From contig NC_054389.1 of the NCBI RefSeq assembly GCF_001625195.1, positions 12,334,520-12,398,519 on the forward strand: a DNA stretch of 64,000 bases. The letters run 5' to 3'. Position 1 is the stretch's first letter. Each line of letters starts with the position of its first letter. Source of the DNA: Drechmeria coniospora (lineage: Eukaryota; Ascomycota; Sordariomycetes; Hypocreales; Ophiocordycipitaceae). The position numbers and the translations under genes are program-made. Shown here piece by piece: positions 1 through 11,526 of the stretch. The notes under the pieces were generated by a model, which saw nothing but the letters and a program-made list of their open reading frames with translations, was not told the origin of the DNA and made no database searches.

Positions 1-3000
1 GGCTGGTGTATTCTGTAAAAATAGCGTCTCCTTCCCTGTCTATCCCTATACTGCTGGGAGTAGTTAGGATATATCGATAGCTCCTTGTCCCCCTTCCGTC
101 TCTAGACGGGCCCGGTCCGCCCCTGTATTTGTAGCTATTGTGTCTTGGGCGCTTGGTACTTTATAGCCGGCCCGGGCCCGGTCTATCCCTGTATTCGCCC
201 GATTTATTCCCGTATTTGTAATTACTATGTCCTAGATATTTTGGGCGTTAGGACCTTCTTGCGCGGGTTGGCCTTTAGGCGCCTCCTGCAGTATAGAGAT
301 TAATACCGGCCGAAGTATTTGTCCTAGGCGTAGTGCGTCCTCCTCGTCCTATTCCCGACGCAAGAGCGCATCCGGCCGTTGTACTTACGAGCCTGGTCTG
401 TACTGTAGCGAGTAATTAAAATTTGCAAGGACTTCCGCCTACCGTACCTATTGTTCCGATATCTCCTGCGGTTTAGTAAAGTATTTAAGGTTCTTGTAGT
501 CCGTTAGAATAGTAAATAGTTCCGCAACGCCTTATAGGTCTGCCGACTACGCCTTAAGGCAGCTAATAACTGCTAGGAGTTCCTTGTTGTGGATTGTATA
601 ATTCCTTTCTGCTAGTGTAAGTTTGGCTAAGTAGTAGGCTACTAGTTATAGGACCCCCTTGCTGTCGATTTGCAAGAGGCATCCGCCTAGTGCCTTGCCT
701 AAGCAATTGGTCTTAACGAGAGTCTTCCTATCTAGGTCCTATTGTACTAGGATTGGGTATAACGAAAAGGCCCGCTTAAGGGATTGGAAGGCTGCGTCTT
801 TTTCGGGTCCCTAGCGAAATAGTATACCCCTCCCTGTAAGGGCTATAAGTGGTTCCGTAAGGCTTGCGAAATTGGGAATAAATTTGCGGTAGAAGTTTGC
901 AAAACCTAGGAAGCTCCTGATTCCCCTTACCTTAGTAGGTAGTTGCTACTCTTAAATTGTAGCGATTTTCGCTGGGTCGGGCCTAACCTTAACGCCTGCT
1001 TGGATAATAAACCTAAGGTATTTAACTTTTGTTGTTGCGAATGCGTACTTATCGAGATCTAGGTACAGACTGGCTGCCTGGAGCCGCTTAAGGATTTCCC
1101 TAACCTTAGTAAGGTGGTCGGCCTTCGATCCGGAGGTATAGATTAGGATATTGTTTAGATAGGCTGTAACCTACTCCCCTAATTTATCCTGCAATACCCC
1201 GTTAATGTATCTTTAGAATAAAGCTAGTGCTCCGGCTAGACCGAAGGGGTAAACTAACTATTCGAATAGACTAAATCGTATACGGAATGCCGTAAGCGGT
1301 TCGTCTCCTGGCGCTATACGTAACTTGTAGAATGCTGCTTGTACGTTTAGTTTAGTAAACTAGCGTGCCCCTAAGAGTAAGTGTAGCGTTTCTTTAACCA
1401 GCGGGAGTGGGTAGCGATCCTGTTGTGTAATCTTATTTAGGGCCCGGTAGTTTATGTATAGCCTCTATCCTCCGTTTTCTTTCTTAGTAAGTAGTATTAG
1501 TACTACTACTGCTAACGAACTTACCCGTATCTATCCCTTGTCCAGTAGGTTTGTAATCTGTTTGCGGACTTTAAGTAGTTAGTCTTGTAGCAAATTGTAT
1601 AGTGGGCCCTAGGGTAGCTGTAGTATTTCTCCCTTATCGTTTTATTGCAGTTAGATATAGTAGTCCTGGGAACCCCGGTATAGTGGTAGGCCTAAGGCCT
1701 GTTCCTTGTCGAAGAGATTAGTATAGTCCTAGAGGGCTACCGGAAGAGTAGGTAGGGCTATTACTATTGTATTTATACTTCCGGGTGCTTATAGCGCTAT
1801 TTCTTGTAGCTTTATTGCTATTTCTTATAAGCTTGTTACTACTAGTACTCCCTGTTGTTTCCGTAAAAAGGTTTATACTAGTGTAAGGTATACCTCCTAG
1901 GACCTGTCGGGAGGGCGGATGTCGTTTGCTTGTACGATTTAGTTGCCTATCGCCCCGATTGTAAGGGTCCGATCTGTTGCGTTTAGGGTAACCTGTCGGT
2001 GTTCTATCTATAGTAGACCCAGTATAGCATCCCGACTTAGGCCTAGGATAACGTATAGGAGTACTGGGCTCTTCTAGCTATCTATATCGATTGTTATACG
2101 GACTATGTTAGTTATTGTAGGGTAGGCGAGGGTATTGCCTATATTCCGTCGAGAAGTTATAACAGCCGTTTAAAGTAGCCGTTTTATTAGAAGAGGGATA
2201 AGCTTAAGTCGTAGGCGTTAGGCCATCCTTTTGCTAATAGCCCTATAGTAGTTGCAGCCGCTATCGATTTAAACATTAAGGAATCTTATAGAATTTACGA
2301 GTATAGCAATAAGAAAGGGTAGTCTATCTATCCTTAGTGTAATCTTTTTAAACTCGGTTTCTAAATTCCCCTAGTTCCTTATAGTCCGCTTGCCTATAAA
2401 CCCTTTGTACTTCCGTATAAGACTTAGCTTGGAGGCGCTTTGTTTCCCTTTTCTTCCTTAGTCTTTAATTCCTTGCGAATATATTCTTCTCCCTAAGCGG
2501 CCTGAATACTTATCCCTAGAGTATATAGGATTGCGGCTCGTTGTGGGTATTGTTAGATATAGTGGCCTCCCTCCCCGTAGCGAATATATATACCGGCCGC
2601 CCTACGCCTGTCTCTCTCTTCCCGTATAACCTATTTCGCCTGCTGTTGGGGCCCGCCTTGGCCCCGGTTCGTTTTTGTTATCGGTCTGGTCGTAGCCGCT
2701 CTGGGCCCGGCCGTAGCCCTAGAGCCCGCCGTATTGACCCCTGATATTAGGGTGTTGCCGTCCTTGTCGGGTTAGGGGGTCGCTCTAGCCGTCCCCTGGC
2801 CGGGCCCGCTCTGGTCCCTGATTTTGTCCTCTATACGTTGCGATTCCATTTTGGATACAATTCGTTTGTATATATCGACCGCCTTATTGTAGTTATCTAT
2901 TGTAGTCCCCCGCCAGAGGATACAGTCCCTTATTCTCTTAGTTAGTCCAATACAGAGCTTTATAAGTTTTACCTCGCTAGGCTAATATATCCCTCCTGCT

Positions 3001-4160
3001 AGTATAAGCTTTTCTTCGAAGCGTATAAGGAACGCTAGGAACGACTCCAACGTCCCTTGCCTAATGTCCTCCAGTTCGATAACCGCTAGTTACTAGCGGT
3101 AGGGGTTGCTATAAGCCGATTCGAGGTACGTTAGAAATTGGAACGGGTCGTAACCGATGCGGGAGCCTTCCTTGAAGTACGTTATAACTCGTCGCTGGAC
3201 TTTGGCCGAGAGGTTTTACCAAACGAAGATCCATTGGTCCTAGGCGGACCCAATAAAGTCCCTATCCACCCGGAGCTTGCGGTCCATATAGAACTTCCAG
3301 GCTGCAAAGGTGCCCTTATTGCTGTTGTACGGGTCCCCGACCGGAATCGGTTTGCGTTTGATACGGGCCCGTAGTATGCCCGACTTATCCCCGGTCCGTT
3401 CCTGCTGGGGGTCGGTTGTTAAGGTATCTATTGGCTGGGCCGACGAGTGCCCTAGGTCCTGCTGTACCTATTGCTGCCTATTCTTCTATAGAGCTGAGAT
3501 TTGGACGGAGTACGTTTCTATTTAGGCGTGCATTCGGCCAAACTCCGTATGGACTTTTGCCATAAAGTCCTCTATAACTTGCTGGAGGTTAATTTCTTTA
3601 GGTTTCCCCTTATCTATTTTGACTTACAATAGTTAGGCTTTTCCTTCCTCCTAACCGGTATAAGTAAAGTCTTTTAAATGTTACGGAGTTGCTAGGCGAC
3701 TGCTCTAGGACTCTTAATAATGTTTATTAAAAGACTTAAAGGATAGGAAAACTACTTAGCAACTAGGGCTTCTAGTTGTGTGCGTTCCTCCTAGTGGGTC
3801 CCTTGGTTCCCTCCGTTCTCCTATATTGGGCTAAGCCCGATACCATAACATTGTGATAGAAACAGCCATTTATTGTATAACTGAAACAGCCATCCAACTG
3901 TATAATGGATCCAGCCACTAAGCTATAGTACGATAGAACATCCGATTAAGCCGTTAAGCAATGGAAATTGTAACGATATCGTATATCGTACTCTCTTCCT
4001 ACCCTACCCTACACTCTTCATTACGTAATGCGCGGACCACCTAGGTATATAGCCCTTCCTCTCCGCACTTACTGTTTTCTTTCTCTTTTCTTCCTCCTTA
4101 GTTCGAAAATTCTATAGTCTTTGCACATACTGCCTTCCGGCTAGTCAGTATCGTAACAAT
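1..4160 (-). mobile_element. RIP-degraded Ty3/gypsy LTR retrotransposon (left end outside window)
   Basis: Read on the minus strand, about 300-1400 encodes a decayed gypsy reverse transcriptase and RNase H. Recognisable stretches include a PFGLAGAPALFQ-like block near 1200-1250 and the catalytic YxDD region at 1135-1161. That region now reads YLNNILIYT: both Asp codons have become Asn by G-to-A changes. An RNase H block near 640-715 reads KTNCLGKALGGCLLQ where ETD is expected, again G-to-A. Many Trp codons are now TAG, so no long ORF survives. The 5' (gag) half would lie at about 2400-3750 and the 5' LTR at the right end. Integrase and the 3' LTR would lie left of position 1. It is non-functional. 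Element class is certain from the RT/RNase H motifs; gag is inferred from position only. Confidence 0.85.
3850..4160 (-). repeat. Probable 5' LTR of the gypsy element
   Basis: On the minus strand this segment starts TGTTACGATACTGAC at about 4159. It ends near 3850 just before TTATGGTATCGGGC, which looks like a tRNA primer-binding site. The same TTATGGTATCGGGC string recurs at about 24424-24437. Short internal repeats of the type AACAGCCAT lie at 3858-3910. The right edge abuts AT-rich mitochondrial DNA. No second LTR is in the window to fix the boundaries. Confidence 0.45.
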
Positions 4161-4164
4161 ATTA

Positions 4165-4628
4165 ATGTTGAGGGTATAAATAAATTATTGAATGAAGGGT
4201 CTAATAATTGAGGTGAATTAAAAATCTTATTATTATCCATGAATACCCTAGCATCTACATGTTTACTTTTAACATTTCTTTTATATATAATGATAATATT
4301 TAAATATTATATTAATGAAGATAATATTAAATTAAATATAAGTACTAAATTAAATGGTTTTTTGAAAAAAAATTATAACTTTAAATAAAAAAACTAGTAA
4401 TATATATATATTTATTATATTTATAGTACTATTTATAAGTTTAAGTTTTGAGTCCTATTTTATAACATAGTTATATAATAATTTTGATAAATTTATGGAG
4501 TTACATTTAAAAAAATAAATATGTAATAGTTGTATAATGTTTAATTATATATAATTATGATAGATGTTGGATTCATCTTAGGGGCTTTTGAATTAATGTA
4601 TGAAACTGTATTTTTTATTACAAAAAAA
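4165..4628. other. AT-rich mitochondrial-derived DNA (NUMT, part upstream of cox3)
   Basis: This stretch is far richer in A+T than its neighbours and has long A/T runs like fungal mtDNA intergenic sequence. A 50-codon open frame starts at 4239 (MNTLASTCLL...) and ends TAA; I do not recognise it. It is continuous with the cox3 start at 4629, so the whole block was probably inserted as one mitochondrial piece. No tRNA could be folded by eye. Confidence 0.7.
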
Positions 4629-4762
4629 ATGACAGATTTAGTAAGAAGTAATTATCAAGATCATCCTTTTCATTTAGTGTCTCCGTCTCCTTAACCATTG
4701 TATACAAGTATATCATTGTTCACTTTAACAGTAAATGCTGCATTAATATGCACTTATTTAAT
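4629..4762 (+). pseudogene. cox3: 5' fragment of mitochondrial cox3 in the nucleus (NUMT)
   Basis: Translation from ATG 4629 gives MTDLVRSNYQDHPFHLVSPSP, a stop, then PLYTSISLFTLTVNAAL. This is the conserved N-terminus of fungal cytochrome c oxidase subunit 3. The in-frame TAA stands where the family has Trp, encoded TGA in the fungal mitochondrial code, so one G-to-A change is implied. About 45 codons are present. The match stops at about 4762, where the adhesin-like repeat begins. It cannot be expressed as a nuclear gene. Identity is confident; the exact junction is uncertain by a few bases. Confidence 0.88.
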
Positions 4763-5787
4763 ACGGTTCCGGGAATAGTACCGCTAGGCGGAACGGTACT
4801 GGTTATCGTCCCGACGCCCGTCCAAGGAGTCGTTATGGTCACGTAACTTGTAGGTATCGTCGAGGTCGCCGTCGGTGTTTCGATGATGACAGTTCCCGGA
4901 ATCGTACCGCTAGGGGGCACCGCGGTGGTCCTCGTCCCGACGCCAGTCCAAGGAGTCGTGATGGTGACAAGGTTTGTAGGTATCGTTGACGTCGCCGTCG
5001 GCGTTTGAATGATGATGGTTCCCGGAACGGTGCCGCTGGGAGGAACCGTCGTCGTCGTGGTTCCAACACCAGTCCAGGGTGTCGTTACAGTCATGAAGCT
5101 TGCAGGCGTCTCGACGATGACAGTTCCCGGAATGGTGCCGCTTGGGGGCACTGTCGTTGTTATGGTTCCTACGCCCGTCTAAGGTGTCGTTACCGTGATA
5201 TAGCTCGCGGGCGTCTCGACGATGACAGTCCCAGGAATGGTACCGGTAGGAGGAACCGTCGTGGTCCTGGTACCGACGCCAGTCCAAGGAGTTGTTATTG
5301 TAACATAACTAGCAGGTACTGTTCCTGTAACTGTAGGCGTTTCGATGATGACGGTTCCCGGAATCGTACCACTAGGCAGCACTGTCGTCGTTGACGTTCC
5401 GGCTCCCATCCAAGGTGTCGTTATCGTAACGAAGCTTCTAGGTGTCTCGATGATAACCGTTCCAGGAATGGTGCCACTGGGAGGGACAGTCGTCGTCGTC
5501 GTTCCAACACCCGTCCAGGGTGTCGTTACAGTCATAAAGCTTGCAGGCGTCTCGATGATGACGGTTCCTGGATTAGTACCGCTAGGAGGCACCGTGGTCG
5601 TTGCAGTTCCGCTACCAGTCCAGGGAGTCGTTATTGTAACGTAACTCGTAGGTGTTGCGACGGTGCCAGTGGGGGTTTGGATGATGACAGTTCCGGGAAT
5701 GGTACCGCTAGGGAGGACTGTTGTTGTCGTGAGTGCGACACCAGTCCCAGGTGATGTTACGGTAACAAAAATCGAAAACGTGTGCAA
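4763..5787 (-). pseudogene. Adhesin-like Thr/Pro repeat gene, broken and truncated by the NUMT
   Basis: The minus strand encodes about ten tandem units of roughly 30-40 residues. Each pairs a VTITTPWTGVGT-type block with a TTTVPPSGTIPGTVIIETP-type block. Such Thr-rich repeats form the stalk of fungal cell-wall adhesins. The frame is broken once, at 5179-5181, where the conserved Trp of TTPWTG has become TAG. It is otherwise open on both sides. The 3' end is cut off at about 4763 by mitochondrial DNA, so the last codons of the open frame are NUMT sequence. No convincing start Met or signal peptide was found; the frame opens upstream without ATG and closes at about 5824. An N-terminal exon may be lost. 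No GLEYA or other ligand domain remains. Confidence 0.75.
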
Positions 5788-5808
5788 CAGGGATGGAATT
5801 CCTCCACC

Positions 5809-6225
5809 ATGGCAAGCCGGATTTTAGAGCTCCTACGAGCATTCTGCAAAGGTCGACAAGGCCGCCACACAACGGAGGGCTCTGGAGACGCTCAAGCAAG
5901 GGCATTGTCGGCTTCAGAGCGACCACGACGAAGGGAGCATAATCTCAGCGTAACCTCGAACGGATTGCCTGGTCATTTGGATTCGAACGAGCAGTCACTG
6001 CAACGAATGGAACCCATGATGGTGGACATGGGCGCGGCACAAATGGTCCTAACCAAGACAATGGCCTCCATGGCGGAGATGTTCGAACGATCCATCGGTC
6101 GAACACGGCTTCCCTCGAAACATCAAGCAAGTAATGTTGCTCTGATAATGTTGATTGGCTCCTCTGTCTATCACTGTGATTCGCTGGCCGGATTGTATTG
6201 CGCCATTTTTCAAGCTGATGGGTGA
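5809..6225 (+). other. Unrecognised open frame upstream of FunK1 copy 1
   Basis: A 138-codon frame starts at ATG 5809 in a CCACCATGG context and ends at 6225. The protein is hydrophilic, with an Arg-rich first half and a Met-rich segment near residues 70-95 (RMEPMMVDMGAAQMVLTKTM). No family, signal peptide or membrane segment is recognised. It lies in pseudogene-rich DNA and may be part of an older broken gene. Confidence 0.2.
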
Positions 6226-6406
6226 TTGATTGCTTGCTTCACTTCTTCAGTTCGATATGTTTGGGACAAGCCATTATGGCATGCTGTTTGGAAGGTCAAA
6301 TTTGAATATTTTGATTCACGTAATTAATAAAAATCGATTGATCCATAATGCCACAAAGAACGTGTCTGCACTGCGCGACAGGACTACAGGCGCAAGCCAA
6401 GGGTAG

Positions 6407-8211
6407 GGGTTCTGCGATAAGTTCTTCGACTCCAAGAACTGGAGCAAAGCACAGAAAAAGATGCTGAAGGGGGTGATGGCAGTTCATAACGGGAAGAAAT
6501 GGACGGGCTTTCCGGCCACTCCTGACGAAAAGCCGGTCTGGGACTGGCCTCGCTCACTACAAGAGCGCGCCTTCAGCAATGCACCATATAAGCTTCATAC
6601 AACAAAAACCGCGAACCAGTTTAAGGAACGGAAAGGTCAGATGGACCTCTTCTTTCAGACGCCAGCCACAAGAGCGAGCGCGACCTTCAAGTACAAGCAG
6701 GTCCTCGTCGTTGGGGAGCAAAAGAAGTCATACGACACGGGCAGATTCAAGGCGGATCTCCTGCAGCTCACCCGCTACGTCCGAGGCGTCTTCACCGACC
6801 AGCCCACGCGCCGATTTGTACACGGCTTCACCCTCTGCGCTTCCACGATGGAGTTGTGGGTCTTCGATCGGTCTGGGTCGTACAGTTCGGGGCCATTCGA
6901 CATTCACGACGAGCCGGATAAGCTTGCGCATGCTATTGTTGGGTATGCCACAATGGATGACGATGCGATGGGTCTAGACACATTCATCGAGCGAAAGAGT
7001 GGGTATCGTTATGCTACACTGGACAATGCAAGCGGCAACGAATCGAGGACCAGGCTGGGGGCGCCTATAGTCAGGCAGAAGGCCATCGTCTGTCGCGGAA
7101 CGACGTGCTTCAAGGCCGGAAAGGGCGACGTTGCGAAGTTCTCGTGGGCATCGGACAAGCGGAAACTCGAGGTGAACCAGCTAAAGCTGGCGGAAGAGAG
7201 GGGTGTGAAGCGGGTGGCGAGAGTAGTGGCTCATCGTCGCATCACTACCATTGCAGACATGCGTGAGGGACTGCAGTTTCTAGAACGACACCGGTTCCAG
7301 AATAAAGACGTTCCCCTGGACGATCCGCCGTTGGGTACAGCAAGCGTAAAGACATCTAGCAACAAACGCGAATCATCTTCCGATTATACGTCTGACGCGT
7401 CCGGGTCCAAGAGGCGGCGCTCCAACCGACAAAAGTCTAAGCTGGCTACGAAATTCAACGAGCAGTTGTCTATCACGAAGACAAAGCCGAGTTTGTATAT
7501 GTGTGGTGAGGATCTATAGGAGAACAGGATTTATTCCTGCCTCGTCGTCTCACCAGCCGGCCGTATTATCAGCGATTACGAGACGGTGGAGGAACTGCTG
7601 GAGACAATGCGAGATGCCATCAAGGTATACCAATCCCTTTACATAGCTGGTAAAATTCTGCACCGGGATATTTCTTCAAACAACATCATTATTACGGATC
7701 CCAAGGTAGCGGATGGCTTCAAGGGTATGCTCATCGACCTTGACCTGGCCAAAGTAAGAGACAGTAGTCCAAGCGGAGCGCGGCACCAGACAGGCACGCT
7801 GCAATTTATGGCAGTCGAGGTGCTGCGCAAGGCCGATCATACCTATCGCTACGATCTTAAGTCGTTCTTTTACGTACTGCTTTGGATGTATGTGCGTCAA
7901 TCATGGAACAATGGATTTGCTAGTAAACGGATGCCGCCCAAGGACAGCTATTGAGGAAATGGGAGATGGGAAGTTTTAAGGACATTGCCAGGATCAAAGC
8001 GGGTGACATGACGGTCGATGGGCTTGAAGAGATTATGGGTGAATTTGCTGACGCGCTCGATGCCGTCAAGCCGCTCTGCCTGAGGATTAGGAAGATCCTC
8101 TTCCCCTTAGACAAAGATGAAAGGATGAGCTTTGGAACCCCTGCAGGAGACCCAAACCAACTTTATGAGCACATTATAGCAGCGTTTGATGAGGCTATTC
8201 GAGATGGGTAA
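6407..8211 (+). pseudogene. FunK1-type fungal protein kinase, copy 1 (nonsense plus frameshift)
   Basis: Fungal-specific kinase family (Pkinase_fungal, FunK1). The frame is readable from GFCDKFFDSKNW at 6407, just after a possible acceptor AG. It covers the N-terminal FunK1 region, including RRFVHGFTLCASTMELWVFDRSG. The catalytic part has LHRDISSNNI (the HRD motif) and GMLIDLDLAK (in place of DFG). The tail reads GDPNQLYEHIIAAFDEA. Two lesions are seen. An in-frame TAG at 7517-7519 (probably CAG-to-TAG) falls between the two halves. A 1-base loss at about 7949 (AGCTATTG, against AGCCTATTG in the copy at 11.9 kb) puts the last 87 residues in another frame. The first exon(s) are not identified. 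FunK1 genes are expanded in many fungi and often decay; substrates are unknown. Confidence 0.8.
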
Positions 8212-11200
8212 GAAGAAGTTGTTGTCTGGCAAATGCAAATTGACTGCTCAGAATTTAGCGAACCCATTCCGTAGTAGATGCTGGGTCTCACTCGATTCTA
8301 CCTTCCGCCTGTCTTAGATGGGATGTATCGTGCCGTGGGATGAAGTTGGCAAATTCAACCACGTTTCATATCCAACGAAACAACACAATGGCGCCGAAGC
8401 CACTCAACAGTTCCAAACTCCGTAGGCAATTGGATACTCGGTCAAGTTTGTTGCCCGTACGATATGTGCCAGCGCCGGAAAGGGTCCCAATCAAGGACTG
8501 GCCTTCAACGGCATTTTCAATCCCATGTATTTGTATTTTGTCTCGAGGTTGCACTCTATGCTCTTACTCGAGATAGATGTACACTGCTATGAGATTTGTG
8601 TTTCCTGCCTCCTGCCGCCTGCCGGAGCCCATTTATTCGAATACGCAAGTTTCTCAGGTATCAATGCAAAACCCCCAAGTGCGAGAACAACGAAGCCAAG
8701 GACTTTTATAGGAGAGAGCGATGTGCTCAGCTGCAAAAACACGCCACGTAGCAACCTGATGTAATGCTAGACGCAATATGCTCAAGTGAAAGTCTTCGTA
8801 GTTCGATAGCTTGTGCGTAGGCGAAATTGCGCTTTAATATCCATTACCAGTCTCTTGTTGGGACTCGGAGTATTATTCGCCGCTTTGTTTGGCAGTGCAA
8901 GAAATGCACTCTTACCGGAGAACCTTGCATATCCTTTATTCATGGATTTGAAAGGAGTAACCGTGTCATGCATCGACATTATTGGGGTAGTTCATAGTTC
9001 TGCCGCCTTGTATTGTGCTGATGCCCTGCAGCTTGTTCAAGTTGTCGATCCCCTGATAGCTGCCTGTTTCTCCCACTCTATTGGGCCTGATTCTTGCATA
9101 AAAGCAAGAACTATAATTTTTGCTTTAATATTTGTCCTCCATCTTTCCTTTCTTCTGATGATAGTCTGGTAACCGAGCCAATCTAGTGCCGAGTTCTGGT
9201 TGGCTACTCCATGGGTCTCTCACTTAAGCACCGCAGTTATGGTTATTGTGGTTCAGAAAAAGATAAAATATTATCGGTATGATTGCAGGCGGTCTTATCA
9301 GACTCAGCGAAACAACCGCCATCGAATCAGGGTTTATCATGGCTAGGAGCAATCAGCGGATGAGTGTTCCTGGTATCCTTTTTCCTCCTGTGATGTTCTG
9401 TAACTGGATGGAATGAGCACCAGTTTAGAGGTCAGTGTGGACTTTCTTTAATGGTTTTGGCCATACCAGCGGTGCCTCTAGATAGCATGGTTAAACGGCA
9501 TCGTGAAAGACGGCGGACGGGAGTGGTACAGCTATCTACCACAGCAGAGCACGACACTGAGCGGTCGACAGAGCACCTGGTATTTGAGCACACCGAGATA
9601 AGGGAACTTTAATTTATGAACTGCCTTCCATGTACTTACGGACTCGTGGCGCAATGATCCGCCTGGGCAACACACTGCATGCATTGCAGGGGCGGTCTAC
9701 GGTCCACCTGCTGCAGCTCAGGGCAAGCCACATATCGGAGGATTATTGGATGAGCTGGTTTTAGTAGCATTTTTTTGAACGCAGATCTCCGTAGAATACC
9801 AAATATAAAGGTCCAAGTAGATGATATTTCCTGCAAGTATCCTCGCGTCCACAAAACCCCGAATCCTGTTGCAGCCAATCTCCTGACATACGGCCCCTGC
9901 TTGAGGTAGAACTTCTATCCTTTGCCTGAAAGTCATGAACCAAGCTGGTACTTCTTCGAAAACGGGCTTGGAAAATGCTGCTAGTTTGTCTTGCCATGCC
10001 TACTACGCTGAAGAGAGCAACACGGAGTTCCGATGCGCTCTACATATTTGCACAACCATGCCAACCTTCAGATCACAATCTACGGTGGACAACCAGCAAG
10101 CTGTCGAAAACTACAGCCGTGATAATAGTGGAGAACCGAATGTGAGGTGGCAGTTGTTTCGACGTATTGCGCACCCAGTTGGGGAAAGGCAGGGGCAATC
10201 ACTTATTGCACTTATGGTTGAAAGCACAAGAAAACAACAGATAATCTCAGACAAGCGCACGGGCGAGGTACCTCTATCAAATCATCAACATCCAGTCACA
10301 GATAACCACAAGGCAATCTCGGAAGTTCTATCGCCACACACACTTCGCTTGAGCATGCTCAAGGCGGAGTTGACTACCTCTCTCAGGTTGGCGCTCGTTC
10401 TGGAGAAGCGTTAGGGGGGATTTACAACCAATGCCGCATTCGACCTTCAGCAGACACTGCATTATCCGGTGAACCTGACTCAGCTCTATAAATGGCCTTT
10501 CATGAAGAGAAGCGAGGATGCCAATGCCAAATTATGGAACCAAACTTTCTTGGAGGAGGCATGTAGGGACCATTACCATTATATGGGCTGGTAAAAGTTG
10601 CGGAGACAGCGTCGTGTCTACGAGAACAAACAGAGCGACCGAGCTTTCCTAGCCGTACGCTTCCAACCAAAATTAGAGGCAGTGATGGTGGCCTGCGTCT
10701 TGATCCTCGCCTTATAAATTCTAGCTCAGTCTCTTGCTGCGCCTTTGCGAATTTGAATGAGCTTGAATGATGGGACTTTGCAATGGCCACATTACCACCA
10801 CTTAGCGCAATGAGTCGAGGTGTGGTTGCATCACGAACGGGTTCCGAACGGAAATCGAACGGCGATGGCGCAGGAGGTCCATGGAGTGCGTCCGAGGAAA
10901 CAAATTACTAGGCAGCCGAGAAGCGAATCATTGACCCGCCATCAAGGGGACCATTCCTTCGGCCATCAAAACGGCGTCCAAGAGCCACGTCAAAACCGAG
11001 GCGTAAGTTGGACGAGGGGAGATGGAAAGGGTTGCATTGTATGTATGTACTTGGTCGGTACTTGAAGTAGGGGAACATGGATGCTTGATTTGCTTCCATC
11101 CGCCTTGTGCACTGCAGTAGCATCTATTGGTCATCGGCCATCGACTCGTCGCATCCTTGGCGTCAGCATTCCCTACCCTATGCCGTGCGACTCCTACCTC

Positions 11201-11526
11201 ACCCCCACCCCTTGACGTAATCTGGTACTGTCGGCTTCATTGGGGAAGGCAGAGAAATGTATATGTAGATGCAACAATGACGAACGACCCTGGTCCAACC
11301 TAGTCCCCCGGAAGCGTCTCTTATACACCATATGGGATTTAGGTGTCAGCGCTTCAGCGACGACTCCAAGCCCTATGGCTAGTTGTATGCGAGCCGTACG
11401 TACGGGAGAGGGCGGAACGGAACGATGGACGATGCGTAGACACTATACATTCCATGGCCCATGTTAAAGCGACACCAGCAGACGAAGGGTCATGATGCAC
11501 AAGCCGCTCGTGGCCCCCTCCTTCAG
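8212..11526. other. No supported gene between the two FunK1 copies
   Basis: Mixed-composition DNA with only short overlapping frames. The longest is 159 codons at 9935-10414 (plus). It starts MNQAGTSSKTGLEN, matches no family I know, and shows no supporting splice or start context. No LTR, transposase or RNA gene was recognised. Confidence 0.4.

Noticed and set aside
4239..4391. 50-codon frame in the NUMT as a mitochondrial gene
   Set aside because: Matches no mitochondrial protein I know; kept only as part of the AT-rich insert.
5345..5644. Plus-strand Val/Pro-rich frame
   Set aside because: Antisense shadow of the adhesin-like repeats; same composition artefact.
9935..10414. 159-codon plus frame as a gene
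   Set aside because: No recognisable family, no signal or splice support, located among pseudogenes; left as unassigned.
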